DNA from: Phycomyces blakesleeanus NRRL 1555(-)
Taxonomy: Eukaryota; Mucoromycota; Mucoromycetes; Mucorales; Phycomycetaceae
Assembly (NCBI RefSeq): GCF_001638985.1
Contig: NW_017265188.1
Coordinates: forward strand, 1 to 64,000
Length of the DNA stretch: 64,000 nt
Direction: 5' to 3'
Positions 1-12,600 of this stretch are shown piece by piece. The notes under the pieces are model-generated. The model was not told the DNA's origin. It did no database searches and worked only from the letters and a program-made list of their open reading frames with translations. Positions within the stretch are counted from its first letter, which is position 1. Every line of letters starts with the position of its first letter. Position numbers and translations under genes: made by a program.

Positions 1-508
1 TTACGTTTAACATCATAGTTTTCGGTTTTTCTCAACATCATAAGATCTAGGAACAAGTAACCTGCACCTGTCAATAACGATCCAGTCCAAATCAGATGAT
101 TTGCAGACAATGTATGGGTCTGAAGATCGATGAAGATGGCTATAAATATCACAACACTGCTAATGTGTTGAGTGATTCCTCCAGATGCATGAACCATTGT
201 CCAATAATCGTATGTTCTCATGTTGACTTTATTATTTGTATTATTTTATATATTATAAACACACGCATATGCATATTATTATTTTGTAAAACATATCAAA
301 AGCAATGATGAATCAATACCGTAAGAAAAAAAAAGAACAAACAATGAATTCAATTCATACCATTCCTTTGCAATTCGTCCAGAAATGTACTATCCACGTA
401 GTTATCTGGGTAATCCTGTTTGACCCACAAAAGTTTCCGCCATGGTGGGTTGTTTGGATTGTGATGATTTATCGTACTTTGGAACTGTTGAGATGGAGTG
501 GCGTACAT
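1..508 (-). CDS. GPI2: GPI2/PIG-C, phosphatidylinositol N-acetylglucosaminyltransferase subunit, 5' part (cut by left edge)
   Basis: Two exons are visible, complement(<1..226, 361..508). Exon 1 starts at the ATG at 508 and ends after 148 nt; a GTATG donor follows at 360. The acceptor AG is at 228-227, and joining restores frame (AAT G|TC AAC). The protein begins MYATPSQQF and carries the stretches PDNYVDSTFLDELQRN and YDYWTMVHASGGITQH, followed by hydrophobic segments (SSVVIFIAIF, GYLFLDLMML). The PDNYVD..FL.EL..N block followed by a Y.YW motif and membrane spans is characteristic of PIG-C/Gpi2, the multi-spanning ER subunit of the complex that transfers GlcNAc to phosphatidylinositol in the first step of GPI-anchor synthesis. 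The usual length is near 300 residues, so about 60% lies beyond the window. The acceptor is weak (purine-rich), which is the main doubt about the junction. Confidence 0.85.
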
Positions 509-2605
509 GAACCTTGCTCTTCTATCTCTCTATATCTATTTGTGTGTGTGTGTATGTGTATGTATGTATATAAATAAATATTCCTTTTGATATGTGTGTG
601 TGTGTGGTTTTGACCTGTCGAATTTTACATCCCCACACACAGACACGCACACAGACAGACTCGTTCTCTTGGTCTTTCTCTCTCTTCTGACCAACCACAG
701 ACAGGAGATCGCCAAGTACAACCACTAGCTACTCACGTGACATTTAAGCTTAGTTATATATAAAGGCTTCCAACTTCATGGTAGGATAATACATTTATTA
801 TCATTACTATCATCATATCTTTGTACATAAAACAAGGCAGCTTATTTAATAAATCTTCGAAATTAACAGGGGTTAATCTTTTAATTATACATAAATTAGG
901 TAAAAATTATTACTGCGATTTATCTAAGAAAGAAAAGAAAAAAAATCTAGGCACCTTATTTTTGAATGAAACAAATTTTAAGAGACTTTGTGTTTATCAT
1001 CAATTACAGCCACATACTCCTACTGCACAATTACCTTTTTTTTTCTACCATGTATTTAATTATATATATATATATATGTATGCGTATGTGTGTAATAGAA
1101 CAGTAAAAGAAAAGACTATACAGGGTCAAATAAAGCTTAGGTTTTCCATGAGAAAAGCAACCTAATCTCATCAATACATGAGTAACCATTTGTGTGACCC
1201 CCATATCCTTCTCTTGTACATTTGAATAAATCAATTGAGCATTTTTGAATGCCACAGAAAAAAATTGCATATTACGGTACTATTTATATTCTAAATACAT
1301 ACATACATACATACATACATAAATGCACACATACTGAATATATAGATATATAGATATACCCAAATATAATGTGTTATTCATTTTCCTTTGAATTGAAAAA
1401 GGGATAAAAAGTTGGTGCATTGAGGGCATCGATTAAAACGCAAATTTATTTGAAATGACGCTATTTTGTGCGATATTTAACATACATATATATTCATGAT
1501 CGCAGAAATACCTTGTTTACGACAAATATTCTTTTTGTAGATTCATAATTTACAGAAAATATGCAATAAATATCAGCATACTCTTTCTCTATTTCTCTCT
1601 CTTTTGATTTGTACTAAAAGCAAAGGTATCATTTTCGCTTTATTAGGTATGCAAATTAAAGTCGGTCTTTAGAGTATAATACACTAAAAAAGAACTGTGG
1701 TCTTATTGTTTCACAAATATCCTTTGTTTAATAAAGACTACCACACAAACATATGAAGTTGTCCAAGGTAGCTTGCTTTGTGTAGCTAGTCCCATAGACT
1801 ATGATCAAGTTAACTTTAGAATTTAATCAATATTAGTCTAATTGAGTCGAAACTTTTATATGTATGCCTACATGTATGGTGTGTCTATATTACCAGTAAA
1901 ACACCGCCTACAATAATAAATAATATGCGTGCTTGTTTTAATATTTATAAAGTAAATGATGTTGGCTGTGTGTTCCCACCAACCTCAAAGACTCTTTTTT
2001 TTTGTGTGCGTTTGAGTGTGCGTTTGAGTGTGTGTTTGTATGTATATATATATTAGTACCCCGAAATAGAGTGACCAAAATATGAACACAATAAAAGATT
2101 GTCATCCATTTGATCTTATATGTGAATCACATTCGAAAAGGTATTTTTCTCCACAGTTGGCTTCAAGGGTTGATTTGGGAGCAGACAATACATGTACAGT
2201 CTCTATGGTTTTGGAGCAGCTCAAGCGTAGAAAGTTGTTTAGACCAACAAAAACAAAAGAACAGAAACATTACTGGATAGTTAAATATTATTATTCACAT
2301 TGTATGAGCTAAATAAACGGGGAATTTACAAGAAAATAAAATAAGATAGGTATATATATATATATATTATATAAAGGTAGAGTATCACGACAGTAAGTGC
2401 AATTCTCACAGGTAGTGCCAGGGATAATCAATTGGCTAAACTCTTCATTAATCACACATGGCCAAGATTTCTTTTTGTCTCTTTCCTTTCTTCTCTTTCC
2501 TTTATCGCCCCAAACCTCTCCCTTTTTCTATATATCCCTTTTCTTCTTTGAGCGGTGATCACTCTCATAAACACACTCTCTTTGATACTGCCCTAGTCCT
2601 CAACA
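509..2605. other. Intergenic spacer, no supported gene
   Basis: AT-rich spacer between the divergent GPI2 and Ser/Thr-rich membrane protein genes. It holds GT/AC runs (about 541-571 and 596-660), a CATA tetranucleotide run (about 1296-1321) and short TA runs (about 1062-1078, 2350-2368). A weak open frame at 2082-2312 (+) has no recognisable motif. A TATA-like run (tatatatccc, about 2529-2538) sits about 70 nt before the next ATG in a CT-rich leader. Confidence 0.6.
1296..1321. repeat. CATA tetranucleotide microsatellite
   Basis: About six tandem copies of CATA within A/T-rich spacer. The same unit recurs at 15261-15303. Confidence 0.85.
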
Positions 2606-3767
2606 ATGGCATCATTCTTTCTGTGCAAACTTGCACTGTTTGCGTTTGTCCTACTGCAGATCCTTTCTTGTTCCGAAGCACAGTTCTCTCTACCCGGAAT
2701 TGCTATAGATGATCCAACTTCTACCACATCCGCTGCTGCAACCACAACAGCCGTTGCGACCACAACCGCAGACCTACCTCCTTCCACCACTGCAGATCCA
2801 CCTGCAAGTATCACTTCATCCGATATCACTATTCCCACCAGCCCATCGATACCTATTCCTACCGTCATTTCAACATCGGAAATTCCTTCCTCTCCTGCTG
2901 TACCTGTTTCTTCACTACCTTCAGTTGCACCTGTTCAACCATCCTCTACCACACCCAGTGCTACTCCAAGCTCAGTGGCACCGGTAGTTCCAACTTCAGC
3001 TCAAACTAGTAGCAAAGAAACATTAGCGCCTTCAAAGTCGGTAAGCACCCCTTCTGGATCCAGTAATGTCAGTACCCCTACAAGCTCAACCAAGGCAGAT
3101 GGTGAAAAGAAATCAAACACTCCAGCTATTATCGGAGGAGTTGTTGGTGGAGTTGGTAAGGTTACAAACATACATACTTTATGTTTGTGGGTGTGTGTGT
3201 ACGTTAGGAATTAATTTTTTTTTAAAAAAAAAAAACTCTTACTGGATCGTATAAAATTATCTAAAACTTATTAATATCATTTTAGTTGGTCTTGCTCTCA
3301 TTGGTGGTCTAATTACTTTCTTGAATCGCCGTGGAGGATGTACTAGTCGCAGTGAGAAGCCCAAGAGTGACTTTAAAGATTTTGAGATGACAGAGAATGA
3401 TTTCCCTCAGCGTAGAGCACCAACAGGAGGACTACAGGGTATTGTTCCAATCTCTGGAAGTCCAACTGTTCCTCAGCTTAACAACCAAGGCAATTTCTAC
3501 AATGATAATGGCTACGGTCAAAACTACTCCAATGTTCAGTCACAGTCTTCTGGGCAGGATGGATATTACTATGACAACTATTCACAGGGACAAGGCTATT
3601 ATACTGATGGAAGATACTACTATGAGAATGGTGGTAATGCACCCGTTACTGGATACGTACCACAGCAAAATTATCAGCAGTATCAGACAAGTCCACCTGT
3701 TCAGCCAATGGTGGCAGAGTATAGTAAGCCTGACTTGGCAGACTCGAAACCCCATGAAAAAGTTTAA
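2606..3767 (+). CDS. Secreted/single-pass Ser/Thr-rich plasma-membrane protein (Mid2/WSC-style architecture)
   Basis: Two exons: 2606..3155 and 3286..3767, giving 343 residues. The intron (130 nt) has a GTAAG donor and TTTAG acceptor; joining G|TT gives Val and completes a transmembrane segment (AIIGGVVGGVVGLALIGG continuing to LITFL) that neither exon encodes alone. Order: signal peptide (residues 1-24, MASFFLCKLALFAFVLLQIL, likely cleavage before QFSLPG), about 150 residues of Ser/Thr/Pro-rich, probably O-mannosylated ectodomain, one membrane span, a basic stop-transfer patch (NRRGG), then a 140-residue cytoplasmic tail rich in Tyr, Gly, Gln and Asn. This layout resembles fungal wall-stress sensors such as Mid2, but I see no cysteine-rich WSC domain, so a sensor role is inference. 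The start has good context (AACAATGGC) in a CT-rich leader. Confidence 0.85.
3156..3285 (+). other. Intron interrupting the membrane-span codons
   Basis: GTAAG donor at 3156, TTTAG acceptor ending at 3285. It contains a T-run directly followed by an A-run (about 3212-3235), a self-complementary motif that recurs across the window. Confidence 0.85.
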
Positions 3768-6700
3768 TAAGGAAGAAAGAATAAGGTTCCATTTTATACT
3801 CTTTGTATTTTATTCTATCTCTCTCTCTCTCTCTTCTTTTCTTCGTTAATTTTCTCCTTCTTTACACACTTATAAATCTACAATTACTCGTAATTTCACA
3901 AACATTATTATTTCCTTACCTATTCACTTTATCTCCATGGTAGCTATTGGTTCTTTTATCAAGACTTTTATATGTTCTTGTTAATCTAGTAATCATCTTC
4001 TTTTTATATGCTGCTTTTAATTAACTAGTAATAATTATTTTATTATTTTATTCTTTTTCTTTAACCAAAAAAGAAAAGCTGCTAATAAGAATCCAAATTT
4101 TATATACATATTTTTTATTTAAATATAATATATTTACTTTTAAATACTTTTGGACAGTGAATCTGTAGAGCTGTGTAACAAGAAGATTTTTTTTCTTTAA
4201 ATAAATAAATAAATAATTATATAAATAATTATAAAAATGATTATAAAAAAACCCTTCTGGCTGCTGGACTTTATCATCCCAAGAGCAAAGCTACACCGAG
4301 CATACATATGTATGCCTCATCAGAGAACAAACTGGAAAAGCATTGCTTTGCTTTATTTCCATTTCTCTTTTTATCTTTACTCTTTTTTTTTTATCCCTTG
4401 CCCTGAATTTTTTTTTGTATTGGAATTTACAAGTCAATTATAGTGTGCATTTATCAATTATATTAATAATAATAATTTTAGAAATATTAATTAATTATAT
4501 ACATATATATATATCTGTGTGTTTCTACCCCAAAATATATACATACGATTATAGCTATGTGCACTATGCTAATATATATTTATATATATTCACGGCGCTT
4601 CTTAGACTAGCCTATTAACTCTTTATAATTATCTTTCTCCCCGGTTTTTTCTTTCTTAAACATAGAAAGCCAAATCGCTTAGTACTTTTTATTGAATTTA
4701 ATTAGTAAAAACTAAATCAAACTAATAGTAATAATCGAAATAATTTTTATGCTTTTATCTTTGCAAAATAATGCATTATACTCTATATACAAAAACTCTC
4801 TTATTAAAGTTTTAATATGTATAGGGAAGATAAAGTATTATGTATGTAAAAATATTTTAACTATAGATATTGAGCGGATGCTAAAGTAAAGATCGAGAAC
4901 TTTAAATATCCATATATTTTGCAGTATACATATACAGCCATATAAGAAACCATAATATATTTGGATATTTAATATCCTCCCAGAATTTTATTTCTTTGCA
5001 TATCTATCAAAGGAGGAAAAAAAGTCTGTAGAATAAAAGAAGCTTTGTAGTTATTCAGTATGCTGAAATAGAATCGTACGAATTCTAAATTACTGAGAAT
5101 ATAGACTAAGCTTTTTAATTTATTTTTTGCTACGTCCAACTGATCTTACTTGCACTAAATTCTTTTTTTTAAAAAAAAGAAAGCTAGAAATACAAATCAA
5201 CTTTCGCTGATATACACTGAAAGTGCTGCTGTTATTGTCGTTGTTGTCTAGGTGTAAATATCTTTGACTCTATGATATCATGAAAGTGTCTTTGTATCTT
5301 TTTGTGTGAGTGTGTGTATGATTCGATTATGATCCCACTAACACAGGATACTTCAGGTTTGACACACTGTAACCTGGTGCAACATTTCGCTTTCTGAAAT
5401 TACTAAATCTCTATCAATATTTTTTTGACAGGTAAGTTTGTTCACTCTCTTTCTTGGCAAGATCTCAAATATTGGGCTTTACTAAAATAAAATTATAAGG
5501 CACCAGTATTATGCTCCGTCTCTCTAGTATATAAGTCTCTTGTGCCCTTTGCGTTACATTCGTATTTATTTTCTCAAAGTGTAACTTTGGTGGTTGTACC
5601 TTTACTTTCTAGGCCTGTAGCAATTGACAAAATATATATAAAAAAAAATTATATCTTGTAGTAAATACAAACCTTATTGAGAATTTTACGTACCCACACA
5701 AAGAAAAAGAGTGAACAAATTATTTAATAAATACACTTACACTTTCCCTCTCTTTATTTGTTTCTTTATCTTTAGTAGGTCATAGTATAACCATTGACTA
5801 GCAAGATATATCTTCTTTCTTGTTGAACTGAGCACAACAAATATCATCATACTTTTACATTTTATGAACACCGATATTTCGGGAACAGGTTGACTTCAAA
5901 GAATTCCCATTATTTTCTTTTTCTTTTTCTTTTTTATTCTTCCTATTATATTTTTACTATACATTATCTTGTGCCATTACAGCATCTTCTCTTTCGTTAT
6001 CCGCTGAGGTGTCAATCGTCTCCTTATTGGACCCCTTTACCTACCGATGAGGTCTTGTAAAGCGTAATTAGGAAACACACCTGTCGTACATAACAAAGAC
6101 ATGATACAAGTTGGAAAAAAAAAGCAAACTCCGGATTAGCAAGTCCAGTAGAAGTATATAGTGGGAGCTAACAATACAAAAAAAAACCTGAAACGTTTGA
6201 TTCAGCTTCAGCTACAGTTTGACTTTAGCGTTTGTGTATACTATTTTTTCTTTCCATTTATTCCCTTTCTTCTTCTTCTTTGCTTTACTTTGCTTATTTG
6301 GTATAGCTTTGTACAAGAAAGTTTGCTGAACTGTAATACATTGGGTATCAAAGAAAGTGAGGGAGAAAGTAAAGTATCAGAAAATGGACAAGTTGTGTCA
6401 ACTTGTCAAATTTGTATGTGCAGCACCAGACCTTTTCTGTTCCATGCCTTGATAGTATAAAAGCAACCAAGACAATAATCAGGCCATCAAGTCAAAAAAT
6501 TAAAAAATTGGTGGCTCATTTGCTTTTTTTTTTTTTGGTTTTTTTTTAAAAAAAAAAAAGGAAAAGAAGTTATACAAAAATAGCAAGTCTTTAATATTTC
6601 GCGGCATTTTCAACAAGTTACAAAAAAGAAATACTTAAAGAACAATAGCTGTAAATATTTGCTGCTGGGGTTAACAAAAACATTCGATTATATACATATA

Positions 6701-9700
6701 TACATATATATATTGTAGACAAATATTTTATATGTGTATTAATTGAACGTCTTGGAAACTACTCTTGTGATTAAAGTCATCGGACACTTCTGTTGTTTAA
6801 TATTTGGTACAAGATATACGCGAGAATATTTTACATTATATAATATAATATAATACGGGTAGACCTCTTGAACAAACCCAGTTTGGGCAATAAAAGAAGA
6901 TAAGATATGTGTACTTGTTTATATACATATGCATTTCAAGATAAAAGAAAAAAAAGAAATCTTGGTCTATTTGATCTATACGTGTAATTAGATAATCATC
7001 GGGAAAAAACTTTGACAGAAATTTATTTTGATAAAATCTCCCTTAGCAATTCAGTGCTTTACCTTGGTTATTTCTTTCAGAGATCAAGCCTATATTTACG
7101 ATAAAATTTCTTTAATACAAATAATTATTTCAGTGTATAGTATAATGAGATATAAAAAATGCAAACCCTTTTAATATATACGGATATATTGTTAGTAAAA
7201 GTATTTATTTCTAAATAAACCAAATAAATTAGCTAGATACGAACGTGTAAAAAGTTTGAATAGAATCTAATTCAATCTGAATAAATACAAATATTAGAGA
7301 AAACTAAAAAAAAAATGATTGATGCTTATTCTTCTTATTCTTCTTCTTTTAATTCCTTGCTTTTTACAAAAATCAATAGTGTAATTAGGCTGCTATTATG
7401 GTTAGTAAATCTATGTATAGGCTGAAAATAAAATACAGCGATAGTTACAACTTGTTATAAGGAAGTAAGTATAATGGTATATTTAAAGGGAACAAAGGTA
7501 GATAATAGCATTATTGCTAACATTCATTAAAAGCGCCCTCCTTTTCTAAATTCGTTCAAGATACAAGGTAGTATAAATTATAGACAAAAATACGGCTTTA
7601 TCTTATTATTATTACTTTGAATTATAGCAAATCAAACAAATGAGTATGTTTGTATCTTTATCTTATGTTGTTAAACTACATTTATTGTTATTATGTATTG
7701 AGTTTTCTGGAGACTGTCTTGTTAGATTCAACTTTACTTGATATACATTATATTTTTAATCTTGCGCGATGCCTGAATTTGGGTATTAGAGGATAGATTT
7801 TTTTTTACAGAAATTTCATACAGAACAATTGTGGCTACTGTATATTTGGGCACATATATAACCAAAATCTTCGCTTAGTATAATTTTCTGTTTTAGTTTG
7901 ACTAAGTTTTAGTGAACTAAAGATCTAAATACTAATTCAAAAACTTTCTAATATTGATTAAAGGTGAATCAGAGTCGGTTGTAATAACAGTACTTTCTTT
8001 CTTTTGAATTCTCGTTCCAGTCGCCCCAAAAAAAATGAAATATAAGAGACGTGTTGTTAAGTAAATTGGAGTTTAAATGTACACATGCACTCATTAACAC
8101 TTTCACACACCGTTAAGTAGTATTTATTTATGCTACATTTTCACGATTATATATAAAATAAAAGAAGATATAATAAAATTGAAAATAATATATATTTCGC
8201 TGTACTTTATTTTGGGCATGATATTATAGTTTTGACTAGATATCATGCAATATTAGAAGTGTATATTCAGATGGCCCGGGGGGAGAGGGACCACAGTATC
8301 TAAATAAGTATAGATCCGGACGATTGACATTTACATATATGTCAAATGCTTGTATGTGTGCGTATGTGTACATGAACACCACAATATACTATCTGGTTAA
8401 GACTGTATAATTCTTCCAATTAAGATTGGTATAAGAACCCAATAGGGTTAGATTATAAAGAGCGGCCTCTAACCCGTTGTTATACCACCAACACATTTAT
8501 TCGGTGTTCTACTCAGTATATTTTCTTTATTCACTAGAATTTTTTTACAGTTTCAAAATGATTATGTGAAAAAATATTTTGTATAAGCTAGAACATCATT
8601 AGAGTAAAAAGGAAAAGGATGTCTTTATTTTTACTTTTGTGAACTGTTAGATTATGCATTAATTTACACTTTAAACACTCTAGTAGCTTTCAGGAATATG
8701 TTCAATAATTACATGTGTATTTGTACATCAATATTTAAATGGAACTAGTAATGATCAGCTTACAACATTTGACCTGTCACAGAATGCCATGCAGAGTAAT
8801 ATTTTAATAGTCACGATCTACATATTCCGAATATGTAAGCTCTGAATATCACGTTTTGAGGGGTAGGCAGAGATACCAAAAAAAATTATTGTAATAAAAG
8901 AGCGATATACATTGCATATATCTCTAGCACACATATGTACACACAAAGATAAAGATCAATAAAGAATAGCTGGTATTCAGTAGCTCCTTAAAGAATGAAA
9001 TAAAAACTCAGGAACCAAGGAACATTTCTATAAAGAAATCAACACATGGGAGTCAAGAGTGAGTTTTTATACTTTTAAAGCAATCTAGGTAAAGTGAAGC
9101 CATCTTACAGTAATATAATGTTGCTGTTAAAGTTTGTCCAGACAGCTAAAGTTATTCTTATGAACATCTTACACAATCTGTAATATATAACGTTGAGTAT
9201 TATCTGATAAAGCATATGCTATCTTCAACTATGTAGCAATATATTAATATTAAAAGCTAATCTTGTAGCTTCTGGAAATTGATTAGTATAAAAATCAAAA
9301 TTTAAAATATAAATTTGGACGGCTAAATCCACCAAATTCAAAAACAATCACTTATTGAATTTGTAAATATGTGTATGATGGTCCAGTGTTATTGAACGTA
9401 AATGGGTCAGCACTCTGTAAAAAAAAAAGCAGCAGATAAGACCCTTATATTGAGCTTGCGAAGTTTAATTATTATTTTTTGCAAATTTTATTTAACTACC
9501 AATAATTTTTTCATTGTTTCTCTTGCTGTGTTTTTTCTTTGGCTGGTGTTAGGATTAGAGAAATAATGAAATTATAGAATGTAACAAGCTAATTTAGCAA
9601 AAAGTTATATCAAAAACCCTGTAAAACTGAAATGTAAAGAGAATAGAAAATGTATGTCCACAAGTTTGAATTTAATTAAAAGCATATATGAAGAACAGGA

Positions 9701-10418
9701 CCCTACTGTTTTTATGTGGTTGAGCTCAAGTACATCGTGTAACATTTTTTTTACCAATGGTGTACAATGGCATCTTACTTTATACCTCTTTGCTTTGACT
9801 TTGTTGTTAGTGCGTAAACATGTAGCTAGACATTCATTGCTGGCTGTGTACACTTAAACTGTATTTTTTGGTAAGGCTAGTAATATACTTTGTCTTTTAG
9901 GATATTTGGCGTAAAGACATCCATATGAACAATCGTGATGTTGGCACCTTTTAAAACACCGCATATAATTTTGGCCCTGTCTCTCACGCAAATGCATGAA
10001 TTTACAGCTTTTTGTTTACATCTTCACGATAGTAATTCCCGCATATATTGAATGTAATCAGTATAACAAAGAAACCAATGACATCAGCTTTAGATAATCC
10101 ACTTATCAAATGTCTATAAATAAGAGGTTTTTCCTTTTGTCTTTCTCTTTTCTTTTCTTTCATTCTTGCCACACATTCCTATTCTGGAATATGATTGGCC
10201 AAAATGTCCTGAGTAGGACACTAAACTGCTCCGCTAGGGCTATGCGATACGCCCCTAATACATAGGAGAATTCATGTTCATATTATTTACATCCAAGCAT
10301 ATTATTTATTTACTGTGTGAATGTTAAGAGTATCTGTTTTTTTTGCAAGCCTTAAAGATATATCTTTACATTTCTGTATTAAAAAAAATTACCACGGCAA
10401 AAATTTTAGATAACACTT
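3768..10418. other. Gene-poor spacer, first part
   Basis: About 6.6 kb of A/T-rich sequence with no open frame that has codon structure, splice signals or motifs convincing enough to call. Opposed open frames at 9605-9857 are overlapping and compositionally weak. The stretch holds short CT, TA and poly(T)-poly(A) runs (for example 5161-5180 and 6525-6560). A few GC-richer islands (about 8270-8300, 8455-8490, 10200-10260) stand out but I cannot assign them. Confidence 0.5.
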
Positions 10419-10573
10419 GGTGTGGACAGACTAAGAGCTCAAAAAAGGGCAAAAAAAGGCAAAAAAAAGGAGCAAAATTAATTAAAACTCTAGCCCAATG
10501 ATATGACTTAAAATGTTGGTCTTTTTTTTGCCCTTTTTTTGCCCCTTTTTTGAACTTTTAGTCTGTCCACACC
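10419..10573. mobile_element. Foldback/MITE-like element, complete copy
   Basis: A 155-bp palindromic unit. It starts with GGTGTGGACAGACTAA and ends with the exact reverse complement (10558-10573). Inside each end the arms continue as CAAAAAAGGGCAAAAAAAGG and its imperfect complement, leaving a centre with AATTAATTAAAACTC. It has no coding capacity. Terminal inverted repeats on a short AT-rich body fit a non-autonomous DNA transposon (MITE). I could not identify a target-site duplication with confidence. Confidence 0.75.
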
Positions 10574-10767
10574 AAAAGTTCAAAATTAGCTCAAAATATG
10601 TGTTAGATAAAATTGTGCATATAATCTTGTCTCTGTCATTAAATGAGAAAGTTTTATTGCAAGTTTTTCTAAACCTCTCATTATATGCCACATATTCTCC
10701 ATAAAAAAAGCTTCTCTTCTCAATCCTAGTTGCAATGGAAGAAGACAGGCTAATCAGAGTTGATTAA

Positions 10768-10904
10768 AAATAGCTCAAAAAAGGACAAAATTTTTAAAGG
10801 TTCAAAAAAAGGGCAAAATTAATTAAAACTCTCGCCCAATGAAAAGACTTACAAATTTTGATATTTTTTAGCTTTTTTTTTTGAACTTTTAGTCTGTCCA
10901 CACC
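10768..10904. mobile_element. Second, left-truncated copy of the same MITE family
   Basis: About 195 bp after the complete copy, this stretch repeats the centre AATTAATTAAAACTCTCGCC and ends with the same right terminus (TTTTAGTCTGTCCACACC, to 10904). The left terminal GGTGTGGACAGAC is missing, so this copy is truncated or rearranged. Confidence 0.65.
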
Positions 10905-12059
10905 GTATTTCTATCCTTTTTAGAACACCGACGGTTATTGACGGCTGGCGACCCCTAATATATCTGTTATCTTAATGTAAAATTTTAATCAAAAACCAAC
11001 ATCCTTCTCTATCTTATATATATATATTTGACAATGCATTATGGGACTTTCAAGTACAATAAAAAATATTTTTTATCAATTCTATACTCTATTATATATC
11101 TTAAGATCAGACAAATTGCTTATTGTACTTAATGTGAAAATTTTGTTTTCTTTATAAGTATACAACCTTGTCTTTTGTATTACCCAACTTCTAGCAGCCC
11201 GAAAATTAGTCCTTTAGCCACTTTTCCCTTCACACAACATGGTCTTCATGTTAAATGTAGGTTGACACTCTGAACCTGTGCTAGAATATCTTGGGAAGAT
11301 CCTAAAAGACCTTCATGAAAAAGCTAGACATATGAGGGATAGTAGGCAGTTCGGGCAGTGGGAGATTTTAATTCCAAGAGTTTAACTCCAACGTAGCAAA
11401 TTTTGCGAATTCTTTTTATCTTAGAGCCTAACATTCAAATGATTCTGCTGCCGAACAAGGCTTCTCTCAAACTTCAATCCGAATCAACAATATTGACAGC
11501 TTTTATTTTCACATCTTATTCAAATACACAAGTTCATCCAACCTCAATTACTTTTGCACAAGTACTAGAAATCAAACTAGTCGACAGCCTTTATTTGGAA
11601 AAATTCGCCTCGTTTCCTATATCAACCAAACCCAAGTCAATGAACGCCGATCAATTAGTTTTTGCCTCAAGCTTGGTACAAATTGTGATTTGGTAATAGC
11701 AAGCTGGTCTGCACCTCATATCAAATACCATAAGCTAATCAAATGTATAGGGATGAAAAGCCTACTTTGCAAAACATGGATTCAATATTTGATTGATCGA
11801 TGGAGTTGGTATGTTCAAACACTGTGCTTTGTGTTTCCATCCATATCTTAAAAAATCTAAGAAAGTCCCCAGCCCACACCCCATAGTGTTGCTCTCAAAT
11901 GTAAAATGTAACTTACCGTGATCTTCTTTTAAAGCAATATTGCAACCAGACTTCATGTTTTTTTTTTTAAAAATAAAATAAAATAAATATTAATGTTCCT
12001 TAAAGTCATTCTATATGTACCAATACAGCTTTTTTTGGAGTATACGACTTTGTTATAGT
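10905..12059. other. Spacer with degraded coding-like sequence
   Basis: Open frames at 11403-11696 (+) and 11762-11956 (-) lack motifs and good starts. Because 12060-12600 matches the end of another repeat (60.4-60.9 kb), part of this stretch may be the decayed body of the same element; that is inference. It contains a poly(T)-poly(A) run near 11959. Confidence 0.35.
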
Positions 12060-12600
12060 TTCAACATCGTTTATGGAATACATATATTGTTGCAATCTTG
12101 AATTTTTGGTGTATGTTTGACCAACTGTTTCAGTATTATATGATTTCTGATAGGTTCACCAGTGTCATTCAAGTTGGAAGTACCATAAGGCCAAAAGAAG
12201 ATGTTCCCGAGAATTTTTATGTGAGACAAAAACTGCCAAGATCTAAAAGAGTGACAATGACAAACAGAAAATAGATCTTCCAACCTGGTTATCACAGTGT
12301 ATCTTTAAGATGACGCTTGGCAAGGCATTGCATTATTTTAATATTCTAATGTTTTGGTCTCCTTATTATTTTCTGTACTGCATGGGGAAAAAGAAAGATA
12401 TGTTAAGCTGACTGTAAGAATATGGTAGGACAAAAAAGGCTGTTTTTTTTTATTCTTCTTTTGAGCTTCAATATTAAATATTATAAAATAAAGAGAAAAG
12501 GCAGTGCTTAATCAAAGCTCAACATTAAAACAGCCCTTAAACCCCTGAAAAAGCTTGTGAAAATATCCCACTAACATAATACCCCCCCCCCCCCCTTTTT
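12060..12600 (+). mobile_element. Decayed transposon 3' end, copy 1 (possible Fanzor/TnpB-like remnant)
   Basis: This stretch aligns, in order and on the same strand, with 60430-60920. Shared blocks include GGTTCACC followed by GTCATTC (12150s versus 60530s), an ACTGCA...CATGG block (about 12375 versus 60765), and a tail GTGCTTAAT..AAA.CTCA ending in TTAAACCCC (about 12505-12550 versus 60825-60865). Coding frames are broken by stops and indels. The better preserved copy 2 suggests the lost protein end resembled the last RuvC-type motif of TnpB/Fanzor proteins. A C14 run (about 12585-12599) follows. Confidence 0.5.
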
